Assembly (NCBI RefSeq): GCF_934277605.1
Contig: NZ_CAKQVD010000021.1
Location: forward strand, 1 to 29,653
DNA length: 29,653 nt
Origin: an uncultured Anaerotignum sp.
GTDB taxonomy: Bacteria > Bacillota > Clostridia > Lachnospirales > Anaerotignaceae
Direction: 5' to 3'
The translations under genes were made by a program, and so were the position numbers. The notes beneath the pieces were generated by a model. It was not told the DNA's origin. It worked only from the letters and a program-made list of their open reading frames with translations, and ran no database searches. Below are positions 7,590 to 14,704 of this stretch, piece by piece. Within the stretch, counting starts at the first letter, position 1; each line of letters begins with the position of its first letter.

Positions 7590-8363
7590 ATGCAGGAGAA
7601 AGTGAAGGTAACCTTTTTGGTAAATGCAGCGATTCTTTTGGAGTTTCGTGGAATTAAGCTGCTGATTGATGGAATTTATGATGAAAACGGACATTGCTTT
7701 AGTAACCTTTCGGCAGAGCAATGGGAGAGCCTAAAGACAGGGCAGGGGGAATTTTCAAATATAGATTATTTGCTGTTTACCCATGAGCATGGAGACCATT
7801 TTTCCGCAAAGCGTGTGGCGGAATATTTGGAATATCAGCAGCCAAAGGCAATTTTTATGTCGGCGCATGGCTCTGCGGCTTTGGAGAGGCTGAAGAAGCA
7901 GGTGGAACAGAAGGGGATTCCCTGTGTTCTGTTGGATGCGGCACTGTGCAGAAAAGCAGTTTTTCGTCCGGAGAAGGATATTCGGATTAAGGCATTGCAA
8001 ACGAGACATTTGGACAGGATTTATTGGGATATGCCGCACTTTTGCTATCTGATAGAGTGCGGAGAAAAAAAGCTGCTTTTTACAGGGGATGTTGATTTTA
8101 CGCAGGAGCGGTTCCCTGATTTGAAGGGGGTTTTATTGGATGCGGTTTTTGTCAATCCGCTGATGAGCCACAGCAAAGAGGGAAAGCGGCTGTTATCTGA
8201 CGGCACATTGCAGGCAAAAATGAAAATTGTCTATCATATTCCTTTTGCGGGAGAGGATAAAATGATGATTCGTAGGGTGGCGGAGCAGGAAATGCAAAGG
8301 AGAGAAGGAACCCAAGGGGATACAGTGTTTTTTATGGAGGCGGGACAGACCTACTTCCTATAA
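7590..8363 (+). CDS. Metallo-beta-lactamase-fold hydrolase
   Basis: A 257-aa MBL-fold protein. Residues about 61-68, THEHGDHF, give the HxHxDH metal site; FTGDVDF supplies the bridging Asp, and H residues in TRHLDRIYW and in the C-terminal YHIPF fit the remaining ligands. It resembles the UlaG/MBL-superfamily hydrolases rather than beta-lactamases. The start at ATG 7590, after GGAAAGC, excludes a long upstream open frame that overlaps dctM and the terminator. The substrate is unknown. Its place between the transporter and the dehydrogenase operon suggests a lactone- or thioester-hydrolysing housekeeping step, which is only inference. It may be transcribed by read-through past the terminator. 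Confidence 0.85.
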   Translation: MQEKVKVTFLVNAAILLEFRGIKLLIDGIYDENGHCFSNLSAEQWESLKTGQGEFSNIDYLLFTHEHGDHFSAKRVAEYLEYQQPKAIFMSAHGSAALERLKKQVEQKGIPCVLLDAALCRKAVFRPEKDIRIKALQTRHLDRIYWDMPHFCYLIECGEKKLLFTGDVDFTQERFPDLKGVLLDAVFVNPLMSHSKEGKRLLSDGTLQAKMKIVYHIPFAGEDKMMIRRVAEQEMQRREGTQGDTVFFMEAGQTYFL

Positions 8364-8587
8364 AAGAGAACAAAGTATGGTTTGGCTTTGTCACGAAAAA
8401 AAGCTGTTATTTTGTGTGCGTTTTGAAGGAGAGATATTCATTCTGATTGTTTTGTTCAAAAAAATTGCGTGAATATCACTTTTTTATGTAAATATTTGTA
8501 TACAAAATTAGATTTATGAGTTTTTTACAAAAATGATAAATACAATCTGTGTATTCCGCTAAAAAGGGAGAATTTGAAGCTATTGTA
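8364..8587. other. Regulatory intergenic region before the PPC/dehydrogenase operon
   Basis: No ORF here looks real. GATATTCA (about 8433-8440) and TGAATATC (about 8470-8477), 8-bp inverted arms around a long loop followed by a T-run, may be a weak terminator for the MBL gene. The GntR-type palindrome at 8495 lies in the right half. Confidence 0.5.
8495..8506. promoter_or_regulatory. GntR operator 3 (perfect 12-bp palindrome)
   Basis: TTTGTATACAAA, identical to the core of operator 1. It lies about 121 bp upstream of operator 4 (start to start), close to a whole number of helical turns, so DNA looping between the two sites is possible. Confidence 0.65.
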
Positions 8588-8616
8588 TTGACATTGAGAA
8601 ATTCTAATGCTAAAAT
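8588..8616 (+). promoter_or_regulatory. Promoter of the PPC/E1/E2/E3 operon
   Basis: TTGACA (8588-8593), exactly 17 bp, TAAAAT (8611-8616). It is the strongest promoter match in the cluster. The operator at 8616-8627 overlaps the -10 end and the start site near 8623, fitting repression. Confidence 0.8.
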
Positions 8617-8627
8617 TTGAATACAAA
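8616..8627. promoter_or_regulatory. GntR operator 4, at the operon start site
   Basis: TTTGAATACAAA, one base from the perfect palindrome, overlapping the -10 box and the transcription start. The reverse complement of the lplA-proximal site (TTTGAATACAAT) matches it at 11 of 12 positions. Confidence 0.7.
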
Positions 8628-8666
8628 ATATAAATAATGGATACACACAAAAGAAGGAGGATACAA

Positions 8667-9143
8667 ATGATGCAATCAATTGAACGTGCAACAGGGAACA
8701 TCAAAAGAATTGTCGCTTTTCGATTGAAGCCCGGAATGGATGTTCTGAAAAGCATTGAAGAGGTCTGCAAGACGGAGAATATCAAAAACGGTGTAATCCT
8801 CAGCGGTATCGGCAGTCTGGATGGTGCGGCCTTCTGCAATCCTGTTCCTCTGAAGGATAAAAAGGCGGGATACGGTTACGGAGAGCCTACAATCCTATAT
8901 GGCCCGATTGAGCTGACTGCGGCAGCCGGCATGATTTGCCATGACGCAGAGGGTAACATTTTGCTCCATGTTCACATGAGCATGAGCGATCAGCATGGGA
9001 CAGGCCATGGCGGACATCTGATTGAAGGCACAAGGGTGTTGCTGACAACAGATATGGTTATTGCAGAGCTGGATGGGCTGGTTATGGGCAGAAATTTTGA
9101 TGAGGCACTGGGCGTACCCTTGTTTGCACCCAGACAGAATTGA
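8667..9143 (+). CDS. PPC/DUF296-domain protein
   Basis: A 158-aa protein consisting of a single PPC (DUF296) domain. The conserved pieces are GVILSGIGSLDGAAF, LHVHMSMSD and GTGHGGHLIEGTRVLLTTDMVIAEL. The His residues of HVH and GGH form a probable metal site in known structures of this trimeric fold. The family was once called PD1-like DNA-binding, but bacterial single-domain members are functionally uncharacterised. The start is ATG 8667, after AAGGAGG; an in-frame ATG at 8637 lies upstream of that site. It leads the dehydrogenase operon and is under the same operator, so I infer a role in the pathway (metabolite binding, an accessory enzyme or a local regulator). The function is not known. 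Confidence 0.85.
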   Translation: MMQSIERATGNIKRIVAFRLKPGMDVLKSIEEVCKTENIKNGVILSGIGSLDGAAFCNPVPLKDKKAGYGYGEPTILYGPIELTAAAGMICHDAEGNILLHVHMSMSDQHGTGHGGHLIEGTRVLLTTDMVIAELDGLVMGRNFDEALGVPLFAPRQN

Positions 9144-9195
9144 GAAAAAAGAACGATAAAAAAAGAAAGATAAAAAAAGAAAGGTGTGAATCACA

Positions 9196-10197
9196 TTGAC
9201 TTCTAAGGTTAAGAAATATCCCAAGGAAATGCTTTTGGATATGTATAAAACAATGCTGCGTATCAGAGCATTTGAAACGAAGGCGGCAGAGTGCTTTACA
9301 AAGGGTATGCTGGCAGGGAACATCCACCTGTGTATCGGTCAGGAGGCAGTGCCGACAGGTGCTTGCTTTGCACTGGAGCCGGAGGATTATATGACCTCTA
9401 CCCACAGAGGCCATGGGCATTGTATCGCAAAGGGTGCTGCACTGGATAAAATGCTGGCAGAGCTGTTCGGTAAGAAAACAGGCTATTGTCAGGGGAAGGG
9501 CGGCTCTATGCACATTGCCGATGTTGCAGGGCTGCACAGCCTTGGGGCAAACGGCATTGTCGGCGCAGGCATTCCCATTGCAACGGGTTCCGCACTGGTG
9601 TCCAAGATTAAGGGAGATAAGCATGTTACCCTGTGCTTCTTCGGTGACAGCGCGTCCAATCAGGGTACCTTCCACGAAGCGGTAAATATGGCGGCGGCAT
9701 GGAAGCTGCCTGTAGTATTCCTGTGTGAAAACAACAGCTATGGTGTTTCCGTTAATATTCATTCCGTAACAAATACAGATACGATTGCGGTGCGTGCGCA
9801 GGCCTATAATATTCCCGGCAAAACGGTTGACGGCAATGATCCCGTTACCGTCTATGAAGCAGTAAAGGAAGCGGTGGATTATGCAAGAGAGGGCAACGGC
9901 CCCTCTATCGTAGAGTGCATGACCTTTCGCCATCAGGGACATTATTGCGGGGATCCTGCAAATTATCGTCCCGCATCCTATATGGAGGAGGCGCACAAGA
10001 AGGATGCCATCCCCAACATGAGAAAGAGATTACTGGAGGGCATAGCAACAGAGGAAGAAGTGCTGGCTGTGGAAAAGGCAGTGGAGGAGGAAATGGAAGC
10101 GGCATATCAATTTGCCAATGAATCCGCATATCCCGATCCTTCCGAAGCAACCACAGATGTATATTTCTCTGATAATGAAAGGAGCGTTGTAAGATGA
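9196..10197 (+). CDS. acoA: ThDP-dependent dehydrogenase E1 alpha (acetoin/2-oxoacid type)
   Basis: A 333-aa E1 alpha subunit, the thiamine-diphosphate-binding half of the decarboxylating/cleaving component. The start is TTG 9196 with AAAGGTGTG upstream. Motifs: THRGHGHCIAKG, GYCQGKGGSMHI, and the ThDP motif at 150-180, GDS...CENN, where the usual third Gly of GDG is Ser. GHYCGDPANYR resembles acetoin dehydrogenase AcoA more than pyruvate dehydrogenase, so acetoin or a similar keto compound is possible, but subunit sequence alone does not fix the substrate. Its stop overlaps the E1 beta start (ATGA), giving equal expression. The 52-bp gap before it contains two tandem copies of a 14-bp purine repeat (gataaaaaaagaaa). 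Confidence 0.9.
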   Translation: MTSKVKKYPKEMLLDMYKTMLRIRAFETKAAECFTKGMLAGNIHLCIGQEAVPTGACFALEPEDYMTSTHRGHGHCIAKGAALDKMLAELFGKKTGYCQGKGGSMHIADVAGLHSLGANGIVGAGIPIATGSALVSKIKGDKHVTLCFFGDSASNQGTFHEAVNMAAAWKLPVVFLCENNSYGVSVNIHSVTNTDTIAVRAQAYNIPGKTVDGNDPVTVYEAVKEAVDYAREGNGPSIVECMTFRHQGHYCGDPANYRPASYMEEAHKKDAIPNMRKRLLEGIATEEEVLAVEKAVEEEMEAAYQFANESAYPDPSEATTDVYFSDNERSVVR

Positions 10198-11174
10198 GTA
10201 AAAAATTGAGCATTAGCAAAGCCATCGGCGAAGCTCTCCATGAGGAAATGGCAAGAGATGAAAACGTAATTATCATGGGCGAGGACATGGGGAAGATGGG
10301 TAATGTTTTCGGCATTACGGTTGGTTTTCAGGAGGAATTCGGGGAACACCGTGTGTTTGATACACCCATTTCCGAATCAGGCTTTTGCGGCATGGCAGTG
10401 GGGGCTGCAATGAGAGGGATTCGTCCCGTGGTTGAGCTGATGTATGATGATTTTATCACAGTAGCGGCTGATCCGATTATCAATCAGGCGGCGAAAATGA
10501 GATATATGACAGGCGGTCAGGCAACGATACCCATGGTGCTGAGATTGCCCATGGGCGCAGGCAGAAGAAATGCGGGACAGCATTCGCAGTGCTTTGAAAA
10601 TATTTTCTGCCATACACCCGGCTTGAAGGTGGTTGCACCCTCCACAGCAGAGGATGCCAAGGGACTGCTGAAATCCTCCATTCGTGATGAGGATCCGGTT
10701 ATCTTCATTGAACATAAGCTGCTCTATGCGAAGAAGGAGCAGATTCCGGAGGGGGAATATACAATTCCTCTGGGTGTGGCTGATGTGAAAAAGGAAGGCA
10801 AGGATTTGACGATTGTGACCTGGAGCCGTGAGGTTTATTTTGCATTGGAGGCGGCGAAAAAGCTGGCAAACGAGGGCATTGATGTTGAGGTTTTGGATTT
10901 GCGCACATTGGTTCCCTTGGATTGGGATGCCATTGTGAAATCGGTTTCCAAAACACACAATGTGATTGTGCTGTCCGAGGAGGTAAAGCGTGGCAGCTAT
11001 GCGGCGGAAATTTCCGCACAGATTGCGGAAGAATTGTTTGATGAGCTGGATGCACCCGTGGAACGTGTTTGCGGTCTGAATATTGTTTCTCCGTTCAGTC
11101 CGACATTGGAGGATGAAAACTTCCCTCAGCCTGCGGATATCGTAAAAGCAGTGAAAAGGGTTCTGAATAAATAA
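10194..11174 (+). CDS. acoB: Dehydrogenase E1 beta (acetoin/2-oxoacid type)
   Basis: A 326-aa transketolase-like E1 beta subunit, normal length. Visible landmarks: GEDMGKMGNVFG, RVFDTPISESGFCGMAVGAAMRGIRPVVELMYDDF (including the Glu that activates ThDP), RLPMGAGRRNAGQHSQ, and the C-terminal half with VLDLRTLVPLDWDAIVKSV. It forms an alpha2-beta2 heterotetramer with the preceding subunit and transfers the acyl group to the lipoyl arm of E2. ATG 10194 overlaps the E1 alpha stop by 4 nt, and E2 follows after 12 bp with its own GGAGGG site, so this is a tight operon. Confidence 0.93.
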   Translation: MSKKLSISKAIGEALHEEMARDENVIIMGEDMGKMGNVFGITVGFQEEFGEHRVFDTPISESGFCGMAVGAAMRGIRPVVELMYDDFITVAADPIINQAAKMRYMTGGQATIPMVLRLPMGAGRRNAGQHSQCFENIFCHTPGLKVVAPSTAEDAKGLLKSSIRDEDPVIFIEHKLLYAKKEQIPEGEYTIPLGVADVKKEGKDLTIVTWSREVYFALEAAKKLANEGIDVEVLDLRTLVPLDWDAIVKSVSKTHNVIVLSEEVKRGSYAAEISAQIAEELFDELDAPVERVCGLNIVSPFSPTLEDENFPQPADIVKAVKRVLNK

Positions 11175-11186
11175 GGAGGGAAAACT

Positions 11187-12419
11187 ATGGCTTTTGAAGT
11201 GAAAATGCCTCAGTTGGGACTGACAATGGAAGAAGGCACAGTCACGAAATGGGTGAAGCAGGAGGGCGATGCCGTAAAGGTAGGCGATGTCATTCTGGAA
11301 ATCACAACAGATAAACTGACGAGCGAAGTGGAAAGCGAGCATGACGGTGTATTATTGAAAATTGTAGCGCAGGAGGGCGAGGATATTCCCGTAAAGGGCC
11401 TTTTGGCATATATCGGGGAGGCAGGAGAGCAGATTGGCGATACACCTGCCGTAAAGGAAGAAGCACCTGCCGCACAGGAAAAGGCACCCGAGGCAAAACC
11501 TGCCTTAGCGCCTGCACCTGCCGCAAGCGGGAGAGTCAGAATTTCTCCCTTGGCAAAGAAAACAGCAGAAAAGCTGGGTGTTGATTATACGGCAGTGACA
11601 GGCTCCGGCCCTCTTGGCAGAATCGTACAGAAGGATATTTTGCAGGCCGCAGAAGCAGCAAAAGCAGCACCCGCACCTGCCGCAAAGGAAGCAGCACCCG
11701 CACCGCAGAAGGAAAAAACCTCTTTGGAGCTAATGGATGGCGATGAGGTTGTGAAGCTGGCAGGCATGAGAAAGGTTGTTTCTGAGAGAATGGCAAAATC
11801 CGCACAGGAAATCCCGACGGTTACACAGAATGTACGGATTGATGTGACAGATTTGATGACATTCCGCAAGAAGATTAACAACGATTTGGGCGTGAAATAT
11901 TCTATGAATGATTATGTGCTGAAGGCAACCGCAAAGGCACTGAAGAACAATAAGCATATTCTGGTAAGCCTGGATGGCGATAAGATTATCAAGCGTGCAC
12001 ATGTCAATATCGGCATGGCAGTTGCACTGGATGACGGTTTGATTGTGCCTGTAATTAAGGATGCGGATCAGCTGAGCCTGAGTGAGATTTCCGCAGCGGC
12101 AAAGGATTTGGCAGAGCGTGCAAGAACAAACAAGCTGAGCATGGATGAATACAAAGGCTCTACCTTCTCGATTTCCAATTTGGGTATGTTTGGGGTAGAA
12201 ACCTTTGACCCGATTATCAACCAGCCGGATGCAGGGATTCTGGGTGTCTGCGCAGTGCAGGATGAGCTGGTTATGGATGATGCGGGAGCAATTACAAAAA
12301 GACAGTTTATGCGGATTTCCTTTACCTATGACCACAGACTGATTGACGGCGCAACGGCTGCAAAATTTGAATTGGCAATCAGAGATTTGATGGAGCACCC
12401 GATGCAGATTCTTCTGTGA
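11187..12419 (+). CDS. acoC: Dihydrolipoamide acyltransferase E2
   Basis: A 410-aa E2. The order is a lipoyl domain (1-80, modified Lys 43 in TTDKLTSEV), an Ala/Pro-rich hinge (about 92-112), a peripheral-subunit-binding domain (114-151, RISPLAKKTAEKLGV...GPLGRIVQKDI), a second Ala/Pro linker, and the catalytic domain (about 185-410) with H383 and D387 in DHRLIDG. It forms the multimeric core that passes the acyl group from E1 to CoA. This full 2-oxoacid-type architecture has one lipoyl domain. Codon use and spacing match its neighbours. The lipoyl domain is nearly the same as that fused to E3 in the next gene. The substrate acyl group (acetyl or other) is not determinable here. Confidence 0.93.
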   Translation: MAFEVKMPQLGLTMEEGTVTKWVKQEGDAVKVGDVILEITTDKLTSEVESEHDGVLLKIVAQEGEDIPVKGLLAYIGEAGEQIGDTPAVKEEAPAAQEKAPEAKPALAPAPAASGRVRISPLAKKTAEKLGVDYTAVTGSGPLGRIVQKDILQAAEAAKAAPAPAAKEAAPAPQKEKTSLELMDGDEVVKLAGMRKVVSERMAKSAQEIPTVTQNVRIDVTDLMTFRKKINNDLGVKYSMNDYVLKATAKALKNNKHILVSLDGDKIIKRAHVNIGMAVALDDGLIVPVIKDADQLSLSEISAAAKDLAERARTNKLSMDEYKGSTFSISNLGMFGVETFDPIINQPDAGILGVCAVQDELVMDDAGAITKRQFMRISFTYDHRLIDGATAAKFELAIRDLMEHPMQILL

Positions 12420-12485
12420 TGGCTTGAAAAAGGAAAATCGAACGACGATAAAAGGAAAAAACCTGAACAGACAGGAGGAATAGAT

Positions 12486-14198
12486 ATGGCAGTAGAGGTT
12501 AAAATGCCTCAGTTGGGACTGACAATGGAAGAAGGCACTGTTTCAAAATGGGTGAAGCAGGAGGGCGATGCTGTTAAGGTGGGCGATGTTCTGTTGGAAA
12601 TCACAACAGATAAGCTGACAAGCGAAGTGACTGCCGAGGCAGATGGCACACTGATTAAAATTGTGGCGCAGGAGGGCGAGGATATTCCCGTAAAGGGCAT
12701 CTTAGCCTATATCGGCGAAGCAGGCGAGCAGGTTGGAGCGACACCCGCACAGGCAGCACCCACACAGGCAGCGGCACCTGCGGCAGAGAAAAAGCCTGCC
12801 GGCGAAACAAAAGTAGCAGTTATCGGCGGCGGTCCCGGCGGTTATGTGGCAGCCATCAGAGCGGCACAGCTGGGTGGCAAGGTAACATTGATTGAAAAGA
12901 ATAAGCTTGGCGGCACCTGCTTGAATGTCGGCTGTATTCCCACAAAGGCAATTCTGCATGCCGCAGAGGGTCTGACAGAAGCAAAGGAAATGGCAGAATA
13001 CGGCATCCATATTGAAGTGAAAAATGTAGACTGGAAACAGGTGCAGGCAAAGAAAAATGCCATTACCGCACAGCTGGTAAACGGTGTTACCGGTCTGATG
13101 AAAGCGAATAAGATTCAGGTTGTGGAGGGTACAGCATCCTTTGCTGCAAAGGATACACTGACCGTTTTGAAGAAGGACGGTACAAAAGGAAATATGACAT
13201 TTGATAAAATCATCATTGCAGCAGGCTCCGTACCTGCGGTTCCTCCTATTCCCGGGGTAAAGGAAAATGCTTGCTGCGTAGATTCGACAGGTGCTTTGTC
13301 CTTTGAAGAAATTCCCAAAAGCCTTCTGGTCATTGGCGGCGGCGTAATCGGTATTGAGCTGGCAACTGCGTACTCCAAGTTTGGTACCGAGGTAACGGTT
13401 GTGGAAGCGGCCTCCAAGCTGCTGCCTATGATGGATGGCGAGCTGACAGCACAGCTGCGCAAGCTGATGGAAGCCAAGGGGATTCGGATTTTGACGGATG
13501 CAAAGGTGGAATCCGTGGAGAAAGCGGCAATCGGTGCGAAGGTTCATGTGGAAATCGGCGGCAAGTCAGAGTCCTTTGAGGCAGAAAAGGTTTTGGTTGC
13601 CGTTGGCAGAAGAACAGACACAGAGGCCTTGGGCTTGGATGCGGTTGGCATTGCCAATGACAGAGGCCGCATTACCGTTAACGATAAAATGGAAACAAAT
13701 GTGCCGAATGTTTATGCCATTGGCGATTGCTTGGGCAAGGTTATGCTGGCACATGTGGCATCTGCACAGGGCGAGGTCGCGGCAGAAAATGCACTGGGTA
13801 AAAATGCGGTTTACAACGGTGCAACAAATCCCTCCTGTGTATATACCGATCCCGAATTTGCAGGCGTTGGGCTGACAGAAGAAAAAGCAAAGGAATTGGG
13901 CATTGCATATCAGGTAGGCAAATTTCCTTTGATGGCAAACGGGAAATCCTTGATTATGAATGGCGGTGTGGGCAGCATCAAATTCATCATCGGGAAGGAA
14001 TACAAAGAGGTTCTGGGGGTACATATTCTTGGCCCCAGAGCGACAGATTTGATTGGCGAATGTGCGTTGGCGATTGGCATGGAGGCAACGGTTGAGGATA
14101 TCATTGCAACGATTCATGCACATCCCACAGTTACGGAGGCAGTCAGAGAAGCGGCCTTGGCAGCGGAGAAAAGAGCGATTCATATTCCTAATAAATAA
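12486..14198 (+). CDS. acoL: Dihydrolipoamide dehydrogenase E3 with N-terminal lipoyl domain
   Basis: A 570-aa E3 that reoxidises dihydrolipoyl groups with NAD. Residues 1-80 are a lipoyl domain (Lys 43), then a Thr/Ala/Pro linker (about 83-100), then the flavoprotein: FAD motif GGGPGGYVAA near 115, redox pair C145/C150 (GGTCLNVGC), NAD motif GGGVIGIELA near 283, and the active His-Glu pair H546/E551. E3 proteins carrying a lipoyl domain are known in some Firmicutes acetoin and pyruvate complexes, so the fusion is not unique. The preceding AGGAGG site is strong, with a 66-bp gap after E2. It is the last gene of the operon, and terminator-like structures follow. Confidence 0.95.
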   Translation: MAVEVKMPQLGLTMEEGTVSKWVKQEGDAVKVGDVLLEITTDKLTSEVTAEADGTLIKIVAQEGEDIPVKGILAYIGEAGEQVGATPAQAAPTQAAAPAAEKKPAGETKVAVIGGGPGGYVAAIRAAQLGGKVTLIEKNKLGGTCLNVGCIPTKAILHAAEGLTEAKEMAEYGIHIEVKNVDWKQVQAKKNAITAQLVNGVTGLMKANKIQVVEGTASFAAKDTLTVLKKDGTKGNMTFDKIIIAAGSVPAVPPIPGVKENACCVDSTGALSFEEIPKSLLVIGGGVIGIELATAYSKFGTEVTVVEAASKLLPMMDGELTAQLRKLMEAKGIRILTDAKVESVEKAAIGAKVHVEIGGKSESFEAEKVLVAVGRRTDTEALGLDAVGIANDRGRITVNDKMETNVPNVYAIGDCLGKVMLAHVASAQGEVAAENALGKNAVYNGATNPSCVYTDPEFAGVGLTEEKAKELGIAYQVGKFPLMANGKSLIMNGGVGSIKFIIGKEYKEVLGVHILGPRATDLIGECALAIGMEATVEDIIATIHAHPTVTEAVREAALAAEKRAIHIPNK

Positions 14199-14277
14199 AA
14201 GCGATTTCCGGAAGAAAAAGGATTTCATTACAAAAGAAAAAATTACCAGAATATAAGTGTTCATTTTGAGATATATT

Positions 14278-14303
14278 GTGGCTGGAGCGGAAGCTGCAGC
14301 CAC
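14278..14303. repeat. Inverted repeat A (GTGGCTG/CAGCCAC)
   Basis: GTGGCTG (14278-14284) and CAGCCAC (14297-14303) around a 12-nt loop. It is followed by C/T-rich sequence rather than a T-run, so it is not a standard terminator. It shares its arm sequence with inverted repeat B 60 bp downstream, and both are flanked by gatatatt. Confidence 0.5.
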
Positions 14304-14365
14304 CCCCTCTCCTAACTTTTACAAAGATATTGAAAAAATACAATCTCCTTCATATTTTTTTAAAT

Positions 14366-14391
14366 GTGGCTGTGTATGAGTCCACAGCCAC
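14366..14391. repeat. Inverted repeat B (GTGGCTGTG/CACAGCCAC)
   Basis: A perfect 9-bp stem (10 with the flanking T-A pair) around TATGAGTC, followed by agatatatttt. It could be a terminator for the E3 operon, or with repeat A part of a small repetitive element. Just downstream actttagaca occurs twice in direct repeat (about 14410-14430). Confidence 0.5.
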
Positions 14392-14440
14392 AGATATATT
14401 TTGTTCGTTACTTTAGACACACTTTAGACATAGAGTAGAA

Positions 14441-14482
14441 GGTATCCCGATTGATGCAGCATCAGTCGGGGTATTTTCTTTT
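14441..14482 (+). terminator. Main terminator of the dehydrogenase operon
   Basis: GGTATCCCGATTGATGC and GCATCAGTCGGGGTATT form a stem of about 15 pairs, with G-U pairs where the arms differ, followed by TTTTCTTTT. It lies 243 bp after the E3 stop and just before the 3' end of the minus-strand structured RNA. Confidence 0.75.
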
Positions 14483-14503
14483 GGCTGAAAAGCGTGCGAA
14501 CAT

Positions 14504-14697
14504 AAAAAAGCCGCCCTTAAAGGTGCGCCCAGATAAGAAACCATAAATTCTGAAATGCTGAAAGCTACGGCTACAGCGTCAGTTCCCCTTGACAGCCTAA
14601 GTCAAAGGATGCCTGCGGGAAGCTTCCTTGTATCCGCAGTCTTTCAGCTATTTCATTTTCTTCACGTTTTCTTATTGGGACACACCTAAAGGCGGCA
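14504..14697 (-). ncRNA. Structured non-coding RNA candidate, about 190 nt
   Basis: On the minus strand the 5' end GCCGCC (14696-14691) pairs with GGCGGC near the 3' end (14515-14510). The helix continues with AGGTG/CACCT, CCCA/TGGG and ATAAGAAA/TTTCTTAT, then GAAAT/ATTTC and GCTGAAAG/CTTTCAGC. Inside are a CTGCGG/CCGCAG arm and a TTGAC/GTCAA arm. The 3' end runs straight into TTTTTT (14509-14504), which fixes the orientation. No ORF explains this. It starts at the end of lplA, so it is either a 3' UTR RNA or has its own promoter (TATGAT at 14704-14699, with a weak -35). It may belong to the raiA RNA class of Firmicutes; that is a guess from memory and the class name is uncertain. It is not 6S, tmRNA, RNase P or SRP RNA. 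Confidence 0.7.
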
Positions 14698-14704
14698 AAT
14701 CATA

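Noticed and set aside
9154..9181. Tandem 14-bp purine repeat as a possible CRISPR-like or phase-variable tract
   Set aside because: Only two copies of gataaaaaaagaaa without spacers; it is simple purine-rich intergenic sequence.
9082..9996. 304-codon minus-strand ORF opposite E1 alpha
   Set aside because: Antisense shadow; the plus strand encodes a full E1 alpha with motifs.
10377..11342. 321-codon minus-strand ORF opposite E1 beta and E2
   Set aside because: Spans two genes on the other strand; composition is Cys/His/Gln-rich as expected of an antisense frame.
14504..14697. Reading the structured RNA on the plus strand
   Set aside because: On the plus strand the closing helix is not followed by a T-run, whereas on the minus strand it is.
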